Part shown: piece after piece, positions 1 through 11,287 of the stretch
Position numbering within the stretch: position 1 is the first letter of the stretch
How the letters are laid out: every line of letters starts with the position of its first letter
From: Haliclona indistincta
Lineage: Eukaryota; Porifera; Demospongiae; Haplosclerida; Chalinidae
Assembly: GCA_964017065.1 (NCBI GenBank)
Contig: OZ024783.1
Coordinates: 11,436,885 to 11,500,884 of the forward strand
DNA: 64,000 nt
Reading direction: 5' to 3'
Made by a program: the position numbers and the translations under genes
Notes under the pieces: model-generated
What the model saw: the letters and a program-made list of their open reading frames with translations, nothing else
Databases searched by the model: none
What the model was told of the DNA's origin: nothing

Positions 1-1
1 G

Positions 2-169
2 ATAGCAAATGTAGTAATGGTGACTCTGTTCCTCATCTTTGTCACAGCTTGTCAGTTGATCCTCTTCCTCCCCAAGATACTCACTGCTATGATGAATGGA
101 AAGCTTCCTCAAGCTCCGTCTAGTCTCATGAATGCATCGTCATTCATATTGCAGAGGGTTTTCTCATGA
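2..169 (+). CDS. GABA-B-like class C GPCR, 3' end only (cut by window edge)
   Basis: The first 168 bases read without interruption into the last 55 codons of a class C GPCR. They cover the end of TM6, TM7 with the FLPK motif, and a short tail ending RVFS before TGA at 167-169. The sequence is nearly identical to the end of the complete receptor at 826-3072. The rest of the gene lies left of the window, so it could be a full gene or another 3' remnant like those at 13517 and 41717. The family senses extracellular ligands at the plasma membrane and couples to G proteins; nothing here shows whether this copy works. Confidence 0.8.
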   Translation: MANVVMVTLFLIFVTACQLILFLPKILTAMMNGKLPQAPSSLMNASSFILQRVFS

Positions 170-825
170 AATGCCATATTCCAAAAAGTGTACATAGTCA
201 ATGTACACAACATTAATGTGTATGTAGCTGCTGACAGTTCTATAGTAGATATCTTGTATTGCTCATGTAGATTATGCTGTAATTATCATTGTCCTTCACT
301 AATAAAATGCAATTGGTGCTTCCAGATTATGGCAGTTGAAATTCGTAAAATATTACTTTTTGCTCTTCGCATCTATGGGGCTGTTCGGACAACTAGAAAC
401 TTTATTTGACCACAGCTGTCCTGATAATCGATGTACAAACTGTTCAATATTATCATGCTTACTAGCTGCTATGAAGATTAAACGATCAACCAGTCAAAAT
501 GTAGTGTCAGCAAACACCAAAATTTGATGAATGCTACCACATTTATTTATGGTACATTGGTTCGATGTGCCCCTGTTGTTACTTATTAGTATAAACTGAA
601 TAATAGCTGGTTTTCCATGACAACAGCAAGCTATGAACATAAAATTAACAAATGAGATGATACATAAGTAGCTAGCAGTGCTTGTTGATTGTAAAATTTA
701 CCACTGAATTGACTATCTATGTTCAGTATGCATTCGTGTGATGTTTTGATCCTTTGAACACAGTTAGTACTAATGACGGAATCAGGTGCAAAATTAGTGA
801 TTCTTCACAGACATTCTCTGTCAAG
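170..825. other. Intergenic spacer between two GPCR copies
   Basis: This holds the 3' flank of the upstream GPCR copy and the 5' flank of the complete receptor. A canonical AATAAA polyadenylation signal lies at 301-306. In the receptor's frame the reading frame stays open upstream to 754, but only with a TTG at its head, so that stretch is best read as 5' UTR. I see no other gene, RNA gene or repeat. Confidence 0.5.
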
Positions 826-3072
826 ATGAACGTTCAGTGGCTCCTGCCACTATTCTTCTTAGCAACACTCGAATATTGTGATACCAGTTGTCCAAGCTCT
901 ACTGATAATGAAGACAGCAAGCCATTGTACCTGCTGGCATTGTTGGCTAATTATGGTAATGCGGAAAATAATCTATTAGCAGCCAATGTTGCTCAAGAGG
1001 AGATCAACAATCGTAGTGACATCCTTCCTGGCTACCATATCGAGATAATTCAAGACACAACTGAAATTTGCTCATCGTTACATGCAGGTATTGGACTGAG
1101 TAACTTAGTCAAACACACAGTGAACCCGCCATGCCGTCCAGTTGTTGCTGTCATGGGACTGCAGTGTGCAACGCAGACTTCAAAAATATCTCCAGTAGCT
1201 TGTCATAAAGGGTTTGATCTCATACAGTTGTCCAAAGCCACTTCTCCAGAATTTGAATTACAGAACGAACGTTTTTCTCACTTGTGGCGATTTAGAGGAG
1301 TTGCCATTGCCTACACTGACACAATACTGGCTATCATGGATCAGTTCAACTGGACAAGAGTAGGTATAGTGTACAATATTGAGTCACCATTGTTCACAGG
1401 GCTTGCAAAAGATGTTGAGCAAAAGATCAAACTATCGAGTAACAAGTCAGTAGCATTCAGCATGGGAATAGGTGGGAATAAAGCATATTTTCTAGATGCT
1501 GTGATTTCGAATATCAAGTCCAAGGAGACAGGTGTGCTTGTCAAACTACTTAATGGAAGGCAGACTAGGGCTTTAGCATCACTTGCTTATCAGCATCGAT
1601 TGATCTACCCACACTACACTTGGATACATGTGGCCAATCCAAAGTGGCTTATTGGTAAAGGATATGTTACTTCTCAAGCTACGTACAGGCATATTACTAT
1701 ATATACCAAAACTACTGGTGAATCAGACAACACATATCTTGTGTCAAATGAAACCTTCTCAGAAGTTTCAGCCAAAGTTCAAGCACTGCATAAAAAGAAA
1801 GCACTATCAGGTCGTGTAAAATTGGAGACTTACTATTATGATCAAGTTTGGGCTTTAGCACTGGCTGTGAATAATTCTCTTCCAGAACTAAAGAACAGAA
1901 ATCTCTCCATTGATGACTACACTATTGGACAGCCTGAGATTACTGCTGTAATTGAAGATTGGTTGAATCAATCAAGGTTTCAAGGAGCTAGTGGTTGGAT
2001 TGAGTTCAATCAGTATCGTGCTGTGTCTACTCCTATAGAAGTGTTCTGGATACTAGACAATGATACTTACAAACAAGTTGGTATATATGATCCTCTTCAT
2101 CCATTAGACTTTCATGTCAACCTGAACTCTACTGATCTACCAAGTGACACAGTACCTCGAGTATACAAGTGTATTCTCATCTCACGTCCTATAGCTATTG
2201 TCCTGTTCATTCTCATCGGTGGTGTCATCATCTTCACTACAATACAACTCATTCTCTACCTCTGCTACAGACATCATAGTGTTATCAAGGCTACCAGCCC
2301 CTTCCTCAGCTTGCTCATGTTTGCTGGATGCTACCTCTTCTGTGTTGCTGCTCTTCAACTCGTTACACTTGGGAGCTTTGTTCTTTCACCTGAAGTATTT
2401 ACTGCAATGGCAATTGCTAATTACATGTTGATTATAAACGGGATCAGTCTAATATTCATCACATTGTTTATCAAACAATTGCGAGTCTGTTGTATCTTCA
2501 CATGCTGGAGCAAGGATCTTGGTAATCAATGGAACAATCTTCCACTATTGCTCACCATCTTGTCACTATCTCTCTTTCCCAACATTGTTCTTGTTGTCTT
2601 TATTCGTCTGAAGCCACCTATGTACTCTTCTTATTACTACAGATTCTTTGAAGGCAGCCTTCCTTTGATCGAGGTCCACACTAGAATCAAACCAACCAGT
2701 CATTACATATTCCTGATTCTGGCAGCCCTCTACACTACTGTATTTCTCTTGTCAGTGTTTTATTTGAGCTTTCGTAATCGCAAAATAAAGATGAAGAACT
2801 ACAAGAATACTGGTCAGGTGGTCTTGATGCTGGCAGTCATGGTAATCACTATATTCCTCACTGTTTCCATTGGCATCATCTTCCTTTTGAGCGAGCAGGA
2901 ACCGATAGCAAATGCAGTAATGGTGACTCTGTTCCTCGTCTTTGTCACAGCTTGTCAGTTGATCCTCTTCCTCCCCAAGATACTCACTGCTATGATGAAT
3001 GGAAAGCTTCCTCAAGCTCAGTCTTGTCTCATGGAAGCGTTGTCATTCATATTGCAGAGGGTTTTCTCATGA
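826..3072 (+). CDS. Metabotropic GABA-B-type class C G-protein-coupled receptor, complete and intronless
   Basis: This is a single uninterrupted 748-codon gene. The ATG at 826 was chosen because it opens a hydrophobic signal peptide (MNVQWLLPLFFLATLEYCD). Residues about 30-430 form a Venus-flytrap ligand-binding domain of the ANF-receptor type (LLANYGNAENNLLAANVAQ near the start, then WRFRGVAIAYTDTILAIMDQ). There is no cysteine-rich linker, as is usual for GABA-B receptors. Seven membrane helices follow at about 446-735, with the class C TM2 motif KATSPFLSLLMFAGCYL near 487 and the TM7 motif FLPK near 714. The C-terminal tail is only about 30 residues and lacks the coiled coil used by vertebrate GABA-B heterodimers. 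It lies tail-to-tail with NLR1. The ligand is unknown. It is the only GPCR copy here with both domains intact. Confidence 0.88.
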   Translation: MNVQWLLPLFFLATLEYCDTSCPSSTDNEDSKPLYLLALLANYGNAENNLLAANVAQEEINNRSDILPGYHIEIIQDTTEICSSLHAGIGLSNLVKHTVNPPCRPVVAVMGLQCATQTSKISPVACHKGFDLIQLSKATSPEFELQNERFSHLWRFRGVAIAYTDTILAIMDQFNWTRVGIVYNIESPLFTGLAKDVEQKIKLSSNKSVAFSMGIGGNKAYFLDAVISNIKSKETGVLVKLLNGRQTRALASLAYQHRLIYPHYTWIHVANPKWLIGKGYVTSQATYRHITIYTKTTGESDNTYLVSNETFSEVSAKVQALHKKKALSGRVKLETYYYDQVWALALAVNNSLPELKNRNLSIDDYTIGQPEITAVIEDWLNQSRFQGASGWIEFNQYRAVSTPIEVFWILDNDTYKQVGIYDPLHPLDFHVNLNSTDLPSDTVPRVYKCILISRPIAIVLFILIGGVIIFTTIQLILYLCYRHHSVIKATSPFLSLLMFAGCYLFCVAALQLVTLGSFVLSPEVFTAMAIANYMLIINGISLIFITLFIKQLRVCCIFTCWSKDLGNQWNNLPLLLTILSLSLFPNIVLVVFIRLKPPMYSSYYYRFFEGSLPLIEVHTRIKPTSHYIFLILAALYTTVFLLSVFYLSFRNRKIKMKNYKNTGQVVLMLAVMVITIFLTVSIGIIFLLSEQEPIANAVMVTLFLVFVTACQLILFLPKILTAMMNGKLPQAQSCLMEALSFILQRVFS

Positions 3073-3743
3073 AATGCCGTATTCCAAACATTTTGGTAGT
3101 TAGTGAACACAGCATGTATGTGTATGTAGCTACTGACAGTGCTATAGTAGATGTATTGTTTTGGTAATGTAGATTATACTGAAAATGTCCTTCAAAATAC
3201 ATTTAATAGAATGTTTATCACTAATGATGATGTTTAAGGTAAATTCCTGCTACCGTAAATTTGGAAGTTTAAAAATATTTTTATCGTTCATCCAAATTAA
3301 ATACACGAAATTTTACTCGCATTGGTTTAATCAATGTGCACTATTGCCGCACTCAAGCTAGCGACGAAAATTAGATACACCGAAAATTTGATAGAACAAA
3401 ATTTGGATACGCGAAATTCCCAGGTCTACCGTAATCTCTCTTTTGTTCTATACAATATCTGTCAGGGCTGGGTAACTGTTTTAAAAATTAATTTAATAGA
3501 TAAATAACAAAAGGGTTAGCAAATAATTCATGGCAAAGTATACAGAAATAAAAAAGAAAAATAAAACAACAAAAACCAACAACATAAGTACATACACACA
3601 GAATAATTTTGTTGGTGTATATGTACATGTAAGAAGACTATACACAATTAAACAACTTGGAAGATTCAGTATTACGTATGATTTTGTATTGCATTATTGT
3701 AAAATAATTATGCACACACATTATAAACATTCATCATGATTGT
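3073..3743. other. Convergent intergenic region between GPCR and NLR1
   Basis: This is the 3' flank of the receptor and the downstream side of the NLR1 LRR exon. A block at about 3246-3435, starting TACCGTAAATTTGG and ending CCCAGGTCTACCGTA, recurs almost unchanged at about 14130-14312 and 31015-31195, in the same place relative to the GPCR end. It therefore predates the cassette duplications and may be an old MITE. No coding potential was recognised. Confidence 0.5.
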
Positions 3744-6700
3744 TCATAAATAACAGCCAAAAGTAAGTCTGGGTTCAAGAATTAAAAAGACCTGTGAACA
3801 GTTCACATCAACTCTCAAATGGAGTTTGTTCACACGACTGTGTTTCATTGCATCAACTAATATTTTAACAACATTGATATCGCAGCTAATTCCATGCTCG
3901 AGTCCTATTGAAGTCCATCCACAATGTCCTACTGAAACTTTATCCAACGTTGCAGTCTGAGTCAACAACCTCGCCAGTGACTTAGCCTTTTCAATAGTAA
4001 GATAATTATCATAATTCAGTCGTTTAAGTTGACTACTTGCTATGGCTGCATTGAGTTCATCAAATGAACTGTCAGAGATGTTATACCTTCGAAAAGTTAG
4101 CTGTTCAAGACCATAACTGAGCAACTTAGTAATTTTTTCCAGACACAGATCAGTAAAGAAATGATAATATGGTCTCAGTGTTTTTATTTCAAGTACCTTT
4201 AGCTTTTTTCCAGAGAATTTGATGAGTGATTGGCACATGTAGTCGCTACAGTAATACAGACAATAAGATAAAAGTTTACTAGCTATAAATAAAAATAGCA
4301 CAAGATTACTCTCTTCATGTGCAAGACACACATTATTCTGCAAATTGTACACATTTGCATTTAGCGCAACGTAACATTCGCCCTGACATAAATTTAATTT
4401 TATGTCTGGTCACTATCAGTACATCCATACTTTGATTAAAACATAAAGCTAAATTTTGATCCATCGAATACTACCAGACTGTCTTCACATGTCACACTCA
4501 AGCACAAATAGTATTGTGAAGCTGTCTGCATTCACGATTGTTTGCAAGAGCCCTTAACGGGCTCCCGTTGTTTGGCTGAACTACAACTGTCTTGCAAAAT
4601 CTCTGTATCATAGCCTTCTGACTGATCATGAGATACTATTTATTTCAGACAAGTCAAGCAATCCTTGGTAAAAGAAAATTAACTCTATACTGACTCTGTG
4701 CTTGAACTATGTTAGTACACTTTGGTATGAGAGTGTAAACAAACAGTCACCATAGTCTACCTACAATTACTTTGTCCAACATAAAGGTTCATAACTCCAT
4801 GCAGGCGATAAAAATCAGCTCATCACAGCAGCAAAGTTTATTCCAAAAGAAAATAACACATTGCAACTAAAAAGGCCATACGTTGAGCTGGTAGCAGCAG
4901 CAACGGGAATACCACGAATTTTAGTACTCAAGCTTACCTTATAGCAGGAATGTGTTCTTTACCAGTATTATTTATGATTTTTAGCTATTCTTAGCCACTG
5001 AAATGAGCTGATTTTTTTATAATGCAAATCTCATCTCTCCCGAGTTATGAGCCTTTATGTTGACCGAAATGAACATGGACAGACAGTCCTATACATTTGT
5101 ATTAGCGTCGTCTTGCGCAGTTGTGTTACATGTGATCGCTGATTCAGTGCTATAATCTAGAGAGGCAATTTTTTATTAATAATAAAAATGTGATTGCTAT
5201 AAAGTTGGTGAGCTGTAGCCTGTCATTGTACTAATTTTTTATGCAAATTTGCTCAAAACCCAAAATAAGCCTGTAACTGAGGTAAAAGCTCAATGGCAGC
5301 ATTTTCATACATACGTTGATTGACTTGCATTCTTATGTACAGCCACTGATGTAGGATCTATGGTCTGTTAGCAAGTCAGTCGTGTTACCATTCCATGCTT
5401 GTTCCTTGTTAGTTTACATTGTGGACCAGTGGTAGATTTCATAACCCTACATCCTTTTGATTTCGATAGAAATCCTTTTATTTTCTTGTTTGTGTCCTTT
5501 TTTCTTATTCAGTGAAGTGCAGTTCAATATCATGCATGCACCGAGCCGTCTTTGCTTCCACCATTGGCTTAGTTTTCCTGTTGTTGATGGCTTTTATTTA
5601 TTATTAACAATTTTAAAGTTGTAGCTAAAAATAATTGTATTTCAGGTCGCCTACGCATAGCGCATGCATGCAAGCATGCATTCGAGTCCCGCCCACACTT
5701 GTTTATAGACCTATACTATACGGCGGTTATAATTATCTGGCAAGCGCAGAATGGTGATCCTATCGAGAACTCGCAGAATGTATATCGCCGTTTCGCTAAA
5801 AACAAAGTTCAAAAGGCACCTGCCAGAGTAATGTCATTACTGTCCGCGGGTGTTTTGGTCTCGGCACTGCTCGCGTAAAGGCGCTAGGCGACTGAGTTGA
5901 AGAAGAAAGCCAAGAAAGAAAGAATTAAAGAAAGAAAGAAGAAAAAACGAAGATGACGAACACGATTTCACCGTTTCCAGGTTCGTCACTTTAGTGACCG
6001 TTTCGAGCAATCTCTTTGCTGCTGTAAGATGGGGCAACGCCAGAAAGCAGATCTAAGTATCTTTGGACGTAGAAAATTCATCACCATGCAGGCGAAATAT
6101 CAGCGTTTGAACGCTAATACCGTGTATGTAGCCGCCATCTTGTTTTTCCGTTCAACCCTACATAGGGAGTCACTACCGTGCCTCCCTAATAGACCAAAAT
6201 TTAGAGTTTTTACAAAGTGTTACAACAGCGTCAGTTCTAATTTTGATAAGCTTATGAATATTACTTAGCAAACTTTTCTAACATGAAACCTACATTTTTT
6301 CTCAATGGAACACCGAGTGTCCACTAAATTACTGATTGCACTGGATACCATGCATGACTGATAGGTATGTGATAACTAAAACCTGAGGGCACTATTATTG
6401 AGAAATTTTAACTTACTTGTCTTTTTCTTTAATGTGGAGTTCATTCAACTGATTTAAGTTGGAAAGCAGCACACCAAGAGAAGACTGAATCGTAATAGAT
6501 ACAAGTGTTTTTGGTAGTTTAAATTTTTCCAACACAGCTTGATGATGTGGCTCAATCTTGAAGGGTAAAAACAAGGTCTTTAGATTTGGAAAGCTGCTAG
6601 AACTAACTAACTTTAATATATTGAAAAACGGCTCAGTGGGCAGTTTTAATAGAAATAAAAGTGCAGATACAGACTTTGTAAAGGGAAAGAAATGAATGAA

Positions 6701-9700
6701 GAAGCTGTCTAAATCAGAACAACAACGATCATCATAAAGCGAAGAAGAACTGTTACATTGACATCGAAAACACAACTCAATTGATGGACCACTTGTCTCA
6801 TCCCAGTTAGTTCCAATGAAATTGTGCAAATTATCAGCCATTTTATGCATAATATTATATGTATCAAAGTTTAATATCCATGTGGTAGTATTTCCACTGT
6901 TAACAATACAGTAGGCTAAAGCATGACATTCCACTGATGAAATTAAATATAAATGTGTATCACTTAAACTTTTATTAGTGAAAACTTCAGATACTAGTCG
7001 AGGAGATTGAGCTTCAAGAAGCAACTGATATATTAAAACATTACCACTATATCTAGACGTCACACACTCAAATGGAAATGACTTGAGCTTTGTGAGACCA
7101 GCCATAAACAACACAACAGGCCAGCTACCTTTATTGTGATATTTATGTTGCCTATAGGCCGAATATATTATAGATGGTTCCATTAAGTCAGTTGGTTGTT
7201 GATCAGGATGTTTGTACCAGTATAGAGCTGCTAAATATTCTTGTAGGGTGAGGTGTAGAAACATGTAGGATGTTAAATCACCTTCTTGAAATTTTTTTAA
7301 CTTTTTGACAGGAACCATTAGACCAAGCATTTCATCTGGAGCTTCAGTAAATACATATTGACCACTTTTCAGTCCATTTGCAGCAAACTCAGCTAAAATC
7401 ATTAATTTATTTTTCATATCTTCAGGAAGTGTTTCCTTAGCGGAATAATTTGCAGGCATATTATGTCTCAAAAGATTGAAGACAAGAGATTGGTACAGTT
7501 CTGTTAATGTGCTAGGAACAAACCCCTGCCGTCCATTTTTCCAGCAATCGATGTATATCTCTGTTACAATAGCACAGTGGAGAGGATTATACATGACAGA
7601 CAATATAAAGGAATTGTTAGAAACATAGGAACGAAAGTCCTCTAACAATTGTGGATCATCTTCACATGCTGAAGTGATGTATGACTGAATGTCAGCTTTA
7701 GTAAAACCAGCAATTTTTATGTACTGTTGTAAGCGTTGCATGAATTGTGGAGGTAGGTTATAAGTAGCAGTTGGCCGGGTAGTAACCACAACTGTAGCCT
7801 TGCTAAGAAGCCTATTTGTAAGAATTTGACGAATGACCAAAAACTCTTCGCGTTGGAATTCTGAAATTTCATCATATCCATCAAGAAATATGAGTAGTCC
7901 CTTTCCTTCTCTTTCCTTTATGTCTCGTTCAATGGCTTGCCTGATGTCGTCATTTGGGTGGTAGAACAGCTCATAAAGATTACTGGCCTTTCGTGTGTCT
8001 TCATCTCTTAATTCAACAATCACCATTAGGTCCCACTCATGATGTAACTTGCCTTCTCTCCATAACCTGCACAGCTGCCAGCACAATGTTGATTTCCCTA
8101 TTCCTGGGTCTCCTTCTATGAGGACAAAACGTGCTGCTGTCCTTCCACCATCTAATAATCCTATTTCTTCTATTTTCATAGATTTTTCTTCTTGAAGTAG
8201 TTCGTCTACATTTCCATGGAACAAGAGCTCTTGTTGTTGAATAAATACCTTGCTGCTTTGATTCTTGTTGTCTCGGTGGACCAGCACTAAATTGATTGGG
8301 TATTTGGGATGATGATCAGAAAAAACTGGAGATGAAGAAAGGGGAAAGGGATCGGTGTAGTAATCCTCTTTAAGGTATCTCCGGTATTCCACAAGAGGTG
8401 ACGATGAAGAGAAATATAACTGCCAAATCATTGCAAAGAAAACGACAAGAAAAGACACAAACACTAGTAAACGAACACTTGGAATCAATGACAAAACTCG
8501 ACGCTTTCTGGATACATCTTTGTTTGGATGAGAAGGAACTGATGTGAGGAATAAAACAAATTAACCCTTTAGTTGCTAAGTTATTTCGTCAGAAATTTGA
8601 CTTGCTCTAAACTGGCAGTTTGTTTCGCAATTTTCTACAAAATGCAGTACGCTAGCTATTCCAAACTAGCACCCTTTTCTCCTGGCATGTCAAGGTTTAC
8701 GACCATGTACTAAAGTCTGAGTTGGCCACTCACACTTCGGAACTGAAGCCGCTTAAGTGCTGCGACCTCGTCAATTTTCTGTTAATTTTGGTCTTCATTC
8801 AGCCCTGGTGACTGATACAAAAACCTGGTGGTGTCCAGGTGAGCAAACAGCACAGTTTAGACAATATTCTTTGCCAAAGTATGCATTTCCGGGCATCCTG
8901 AAGCCCCAAAAATGCCAAAAGTGGCGAGGGGCTCCGCCCCTTCGAACCCCGGATTAAAGGGGGGACACCCCCCTTTAAAAATCCCCCCGTCCCCCGTTCT
9001 ATATAGTTTAGTGGGGAGGGCGCGGCGAAAAAAAGTGGTTTTTTCAAGGTAATTTGCAATAAACTTGATTTGACCTTTCTAGAGCACTTTTCACACTACT
9101 TATGACGTCTAGAGTAGGTGGGGTCAATTATGACGCATAAATGCGTCATTAGGGGTTAAAGGGTTAATGACACTAGTGTACACTACATGCACTGACGAAT
9201 ATTATATTAGTGCCAAATCTAGTTGCTTTAAGATAGCACCAAGAAAAGTTTATGTGCCATTGGTAAATTTAATTAAGGTATTATTGACAAACTGTGATCA
9301 TAGCAATTTCATTTACTTAACTAACAGCTAAGCAAAAGAACTGCTTCAGCAGGATTGAATTGCGGGGGCTCCAGAAGCTCAACCTGGTTGTTCCCGCTCA
9401 TAAATTATTCATTAAAATTGCCTACATAACAGATCAATTGATCCCAAATAATAATCGCTACTTAGAGGCTGGAGTTCTCTTGAAAGCCTAGAATACGCTA
9501 CCATTGCAAACATTAGCATTCATGCTTTGTAACCACAGTGCTTTGCCGGCAAAAGTAGCTACATTCATGAAGAATGATTGGCCTCGCGCTCGTGAGACCT
9601 GCTGAACCGAGTCTCGGTTCCTGAACCAGGATAGTAAACTAACCAATAAACATACTCACTCTAGCTTGTCAAGTACATACCTAAAACATCACTGTGCATG

Positions 9701-11146
9701 GTTACCATTTCAGCAATATGAACGCCAATAACAAAAGTACCACTTCACAACTAAACCCACTGCTGAGAATCAATTTTGGTCACTAAAATATTATTTATTA
9801 CCTGCCAGGACTATTGCAGTTCATTATTGATAAATTACAAAGTGATTTTAGGTATGTAATTGACAAGCTTGAGCGAGTATAATTATTTATAGATTGGTAC
9901 GTTCAAACACAAAAACTACACTCAAAGTGATACAACTGGTCATATATGTTATGATTACTTGAAAAGTGTAATCAGTACATTTACGGATTATAATTATTTG
10001 CTTGAATTGTAATTATTACAACTACGATTACTAATATGTGAGCGGATTTGAGAAAAGGGGTCACTTCGCGCATGTAATTTTTGAACGCATGCCTGTTTTC
10101 AAATGGCTGTTAGTCGGTCAAATATTGTTGCAACTCAATGAAATTTTTAGTATATAATATTTGATCATTCTGCTTGCTGTATATCAAATTTTAGAGCCAT
10201 GGGACCAAATTTGGATGAATGGCAGCAAGTTGAAAACATGCGTTAGTTCGAAAATTACATGCGCGAAGTGACCCCTTTTCTCAAATCCGCTCACATATTG
10301 AAGAAAGAAGAATTATTATTAAAGACGTTTGCCAATTATTATCATAAACATTTGCAGTTTTGTTCCACAGACTGCTCATTTCGGTATAATACAGTAGACA
10401 AATGGTACGCATCTTACAATATTAACTGCACAAGGGTTGAAAGACTCAATTTTGACTAGAAATTTTGTATCATGCATATTCATTGTCCACACTCTGTAAT
10501 CAATACAGCAATCCAAGGTCTTGTATAAATTTACAAACTTTTCCTATCCAAGATTTCAGATTACCATTGCAATTACGATTATGTGGTTGCTATTGATTAC
10601 AATTACCTATACAACATCACTGGTATGTATACAATTTCTATCGATGCTCTTACTACATGCGCATACCTTCACAATTAGCAATAAGATCAGCAAGTGTACG
10701 AAGTTGTGACTTTCTGAGACACTCTATCATGTACTGATATGTACGAGGAGCTTCACTACTAGCCAGCCACTTCTCAATGATAGCACGCACAACATCTTCA
10801 ACATCATCTTTGTGATTTTTTCCGATCACACGAACCTCTTTTACATCCTCATCTCGTAGAAGATGCATACCAAATGTGATGTAGCCTTGAGCAGCAATCT
10901 CCTGAATAATTTTAAGAGGCTTGCCATTGACTCTCATTTCCTCAAGGTATAGTAGCGTAGGTGTACTGTCTGTATCAATACACAAACACAGATCATAGCT
11001 TCATGCTGTCGACGAGCCCCGCCTCCCTGGCACCTACCTAGGTCTAGAGCAGGACCCGGGTTGAGTTCTACGTCTCCGGACAGCAAGAGTAGTCGTTGTG
11101 TCAATGCACAGATCATCGCGTTTGCTCGAGGTTCTAGCCGGGTCAT
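3744..11146 (-). CDS. NLR1: 2A leader, Death domain, TM, NACHT, LRR protein (4 exons)
   Basis: The exons are 11146-11038, 10969-10667, 8538-6417 and 4245-3744, giving 1011 aa. Junction phases (1, 1, 2) match on both sides, each with GT..AG. Exon 1 (36 codons) ends in LLLLSGDVELNPGP, a perfect 2A-like ribosome-skipping motif with the break expected between G31 and P32. Exon 2 is a Death domain (WLASSEAPRTYQYMIECLRK). Exon 3 starts with a basic stretch and a TM helix (residues about 159-180), then NACHT: Walker A GDPGIGKST at about 280, Walker B LLIFLDGYDE at about 352, sensor TTRPTA, and winged-helix FLHLTLQEYLAALYW at about 564. Exon 4 holds about four leucine-rich repeats. NLRs are cytosolic innate-immune sensors that assemble through NACHT; a TM helix is atypical. 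The 2.1-kb introns 2 and 3 hold transposons. Gene model inferred; domains clear. Confidence 0.85.
5319..6195. mobile_element. Dispersed ~0.9-kb repeat, copy 1, in NLR1 intron 3
   Basis: This interrupts intron sequence that is continuous in the sister NLRs. It begins near TTATGTACAGCCACTGATG, continues with ATCCTTTTGATTTCGATAG, and ends with GTAGCCGCCATCTTG and a small palindromic end (AGGGAGTCACTACCGTGC). Related copies lie at 27811-28726 and 43071-44290, with an end fragment at 49789-49920. Short open frames inside are not supported as genes. The class of element is not recognised. Confidence 0.6.
8561..9167. mobile_element. TTAA-flanked MITE (piggyBac-like), copy 1
   Basis: The element runs from TTAACCCTTTAG to GGGGTTAAAGGGTTAA, so it has CCCTTTA-type inverted ends and a TTAA target duplication, as known for piggyBac elements. 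It has no transposase. Its left end is only 22 bases from the splice acceptor of NLR1 exon 3 (AG at 8539-8540). A GC-rich core around 8930-9010 includes runs of C and G. Relatives lie at 15497-16106, 44556-45154 and 55888-56187. Confidence 0.75.
10033..10299. mobile_element. Palindromic MITE with ~60-bp inverted arms in NLR1 intron 2
   Basis: The left arm starts AATATGTGAGCGGATTTGAG and the right arm ends CTCAAATCCGCTCACATATT. The arms are near-perfect inverted copies over about 60 bases, and the spacer has no coding sequence. The same position in other NLR introns lacks it. Family not recognised. Confidence 0.75.
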
Positions 11147-11287
11147 TGTTGACTTTTGGTCAGTGCTGCAGTTTGGGTAAAATGGGCGTATCGCATTTTT
11201 GTCCGCCTACCACGCACGCACGTGATCGTTGCGTGGTTACGACGCACATGGCAGTGCCTGTAAAGCTGGTAGTATAGTACCGTAAAG
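11147..11287. promoter_or_regulatory. Bidirectional promoter between NLR1 and EGF-like gene A
   Basis: 141 bases separate the NLR1 start codon (- strand) from the EGF-like ATG at 11288 (+ strand). The spacer is CpG-rich, contains the E-box CACGTG within GCACGTGATCGTTGCGTGG, and has no TATA box that I can defend. The same layout and motif recur at 23121-23250, 37684-37850 and 52232-52368. Shared promoter activity is inferred from geometry and conservation. Confidence 0.6.

Noticed and set aside
754..825. 24 extra codons at the start of the complete GPCR
   Set aside because: The stretch opens with TTG, is not hydrophobic, and precedes an ATG that begins a good signal peptide.
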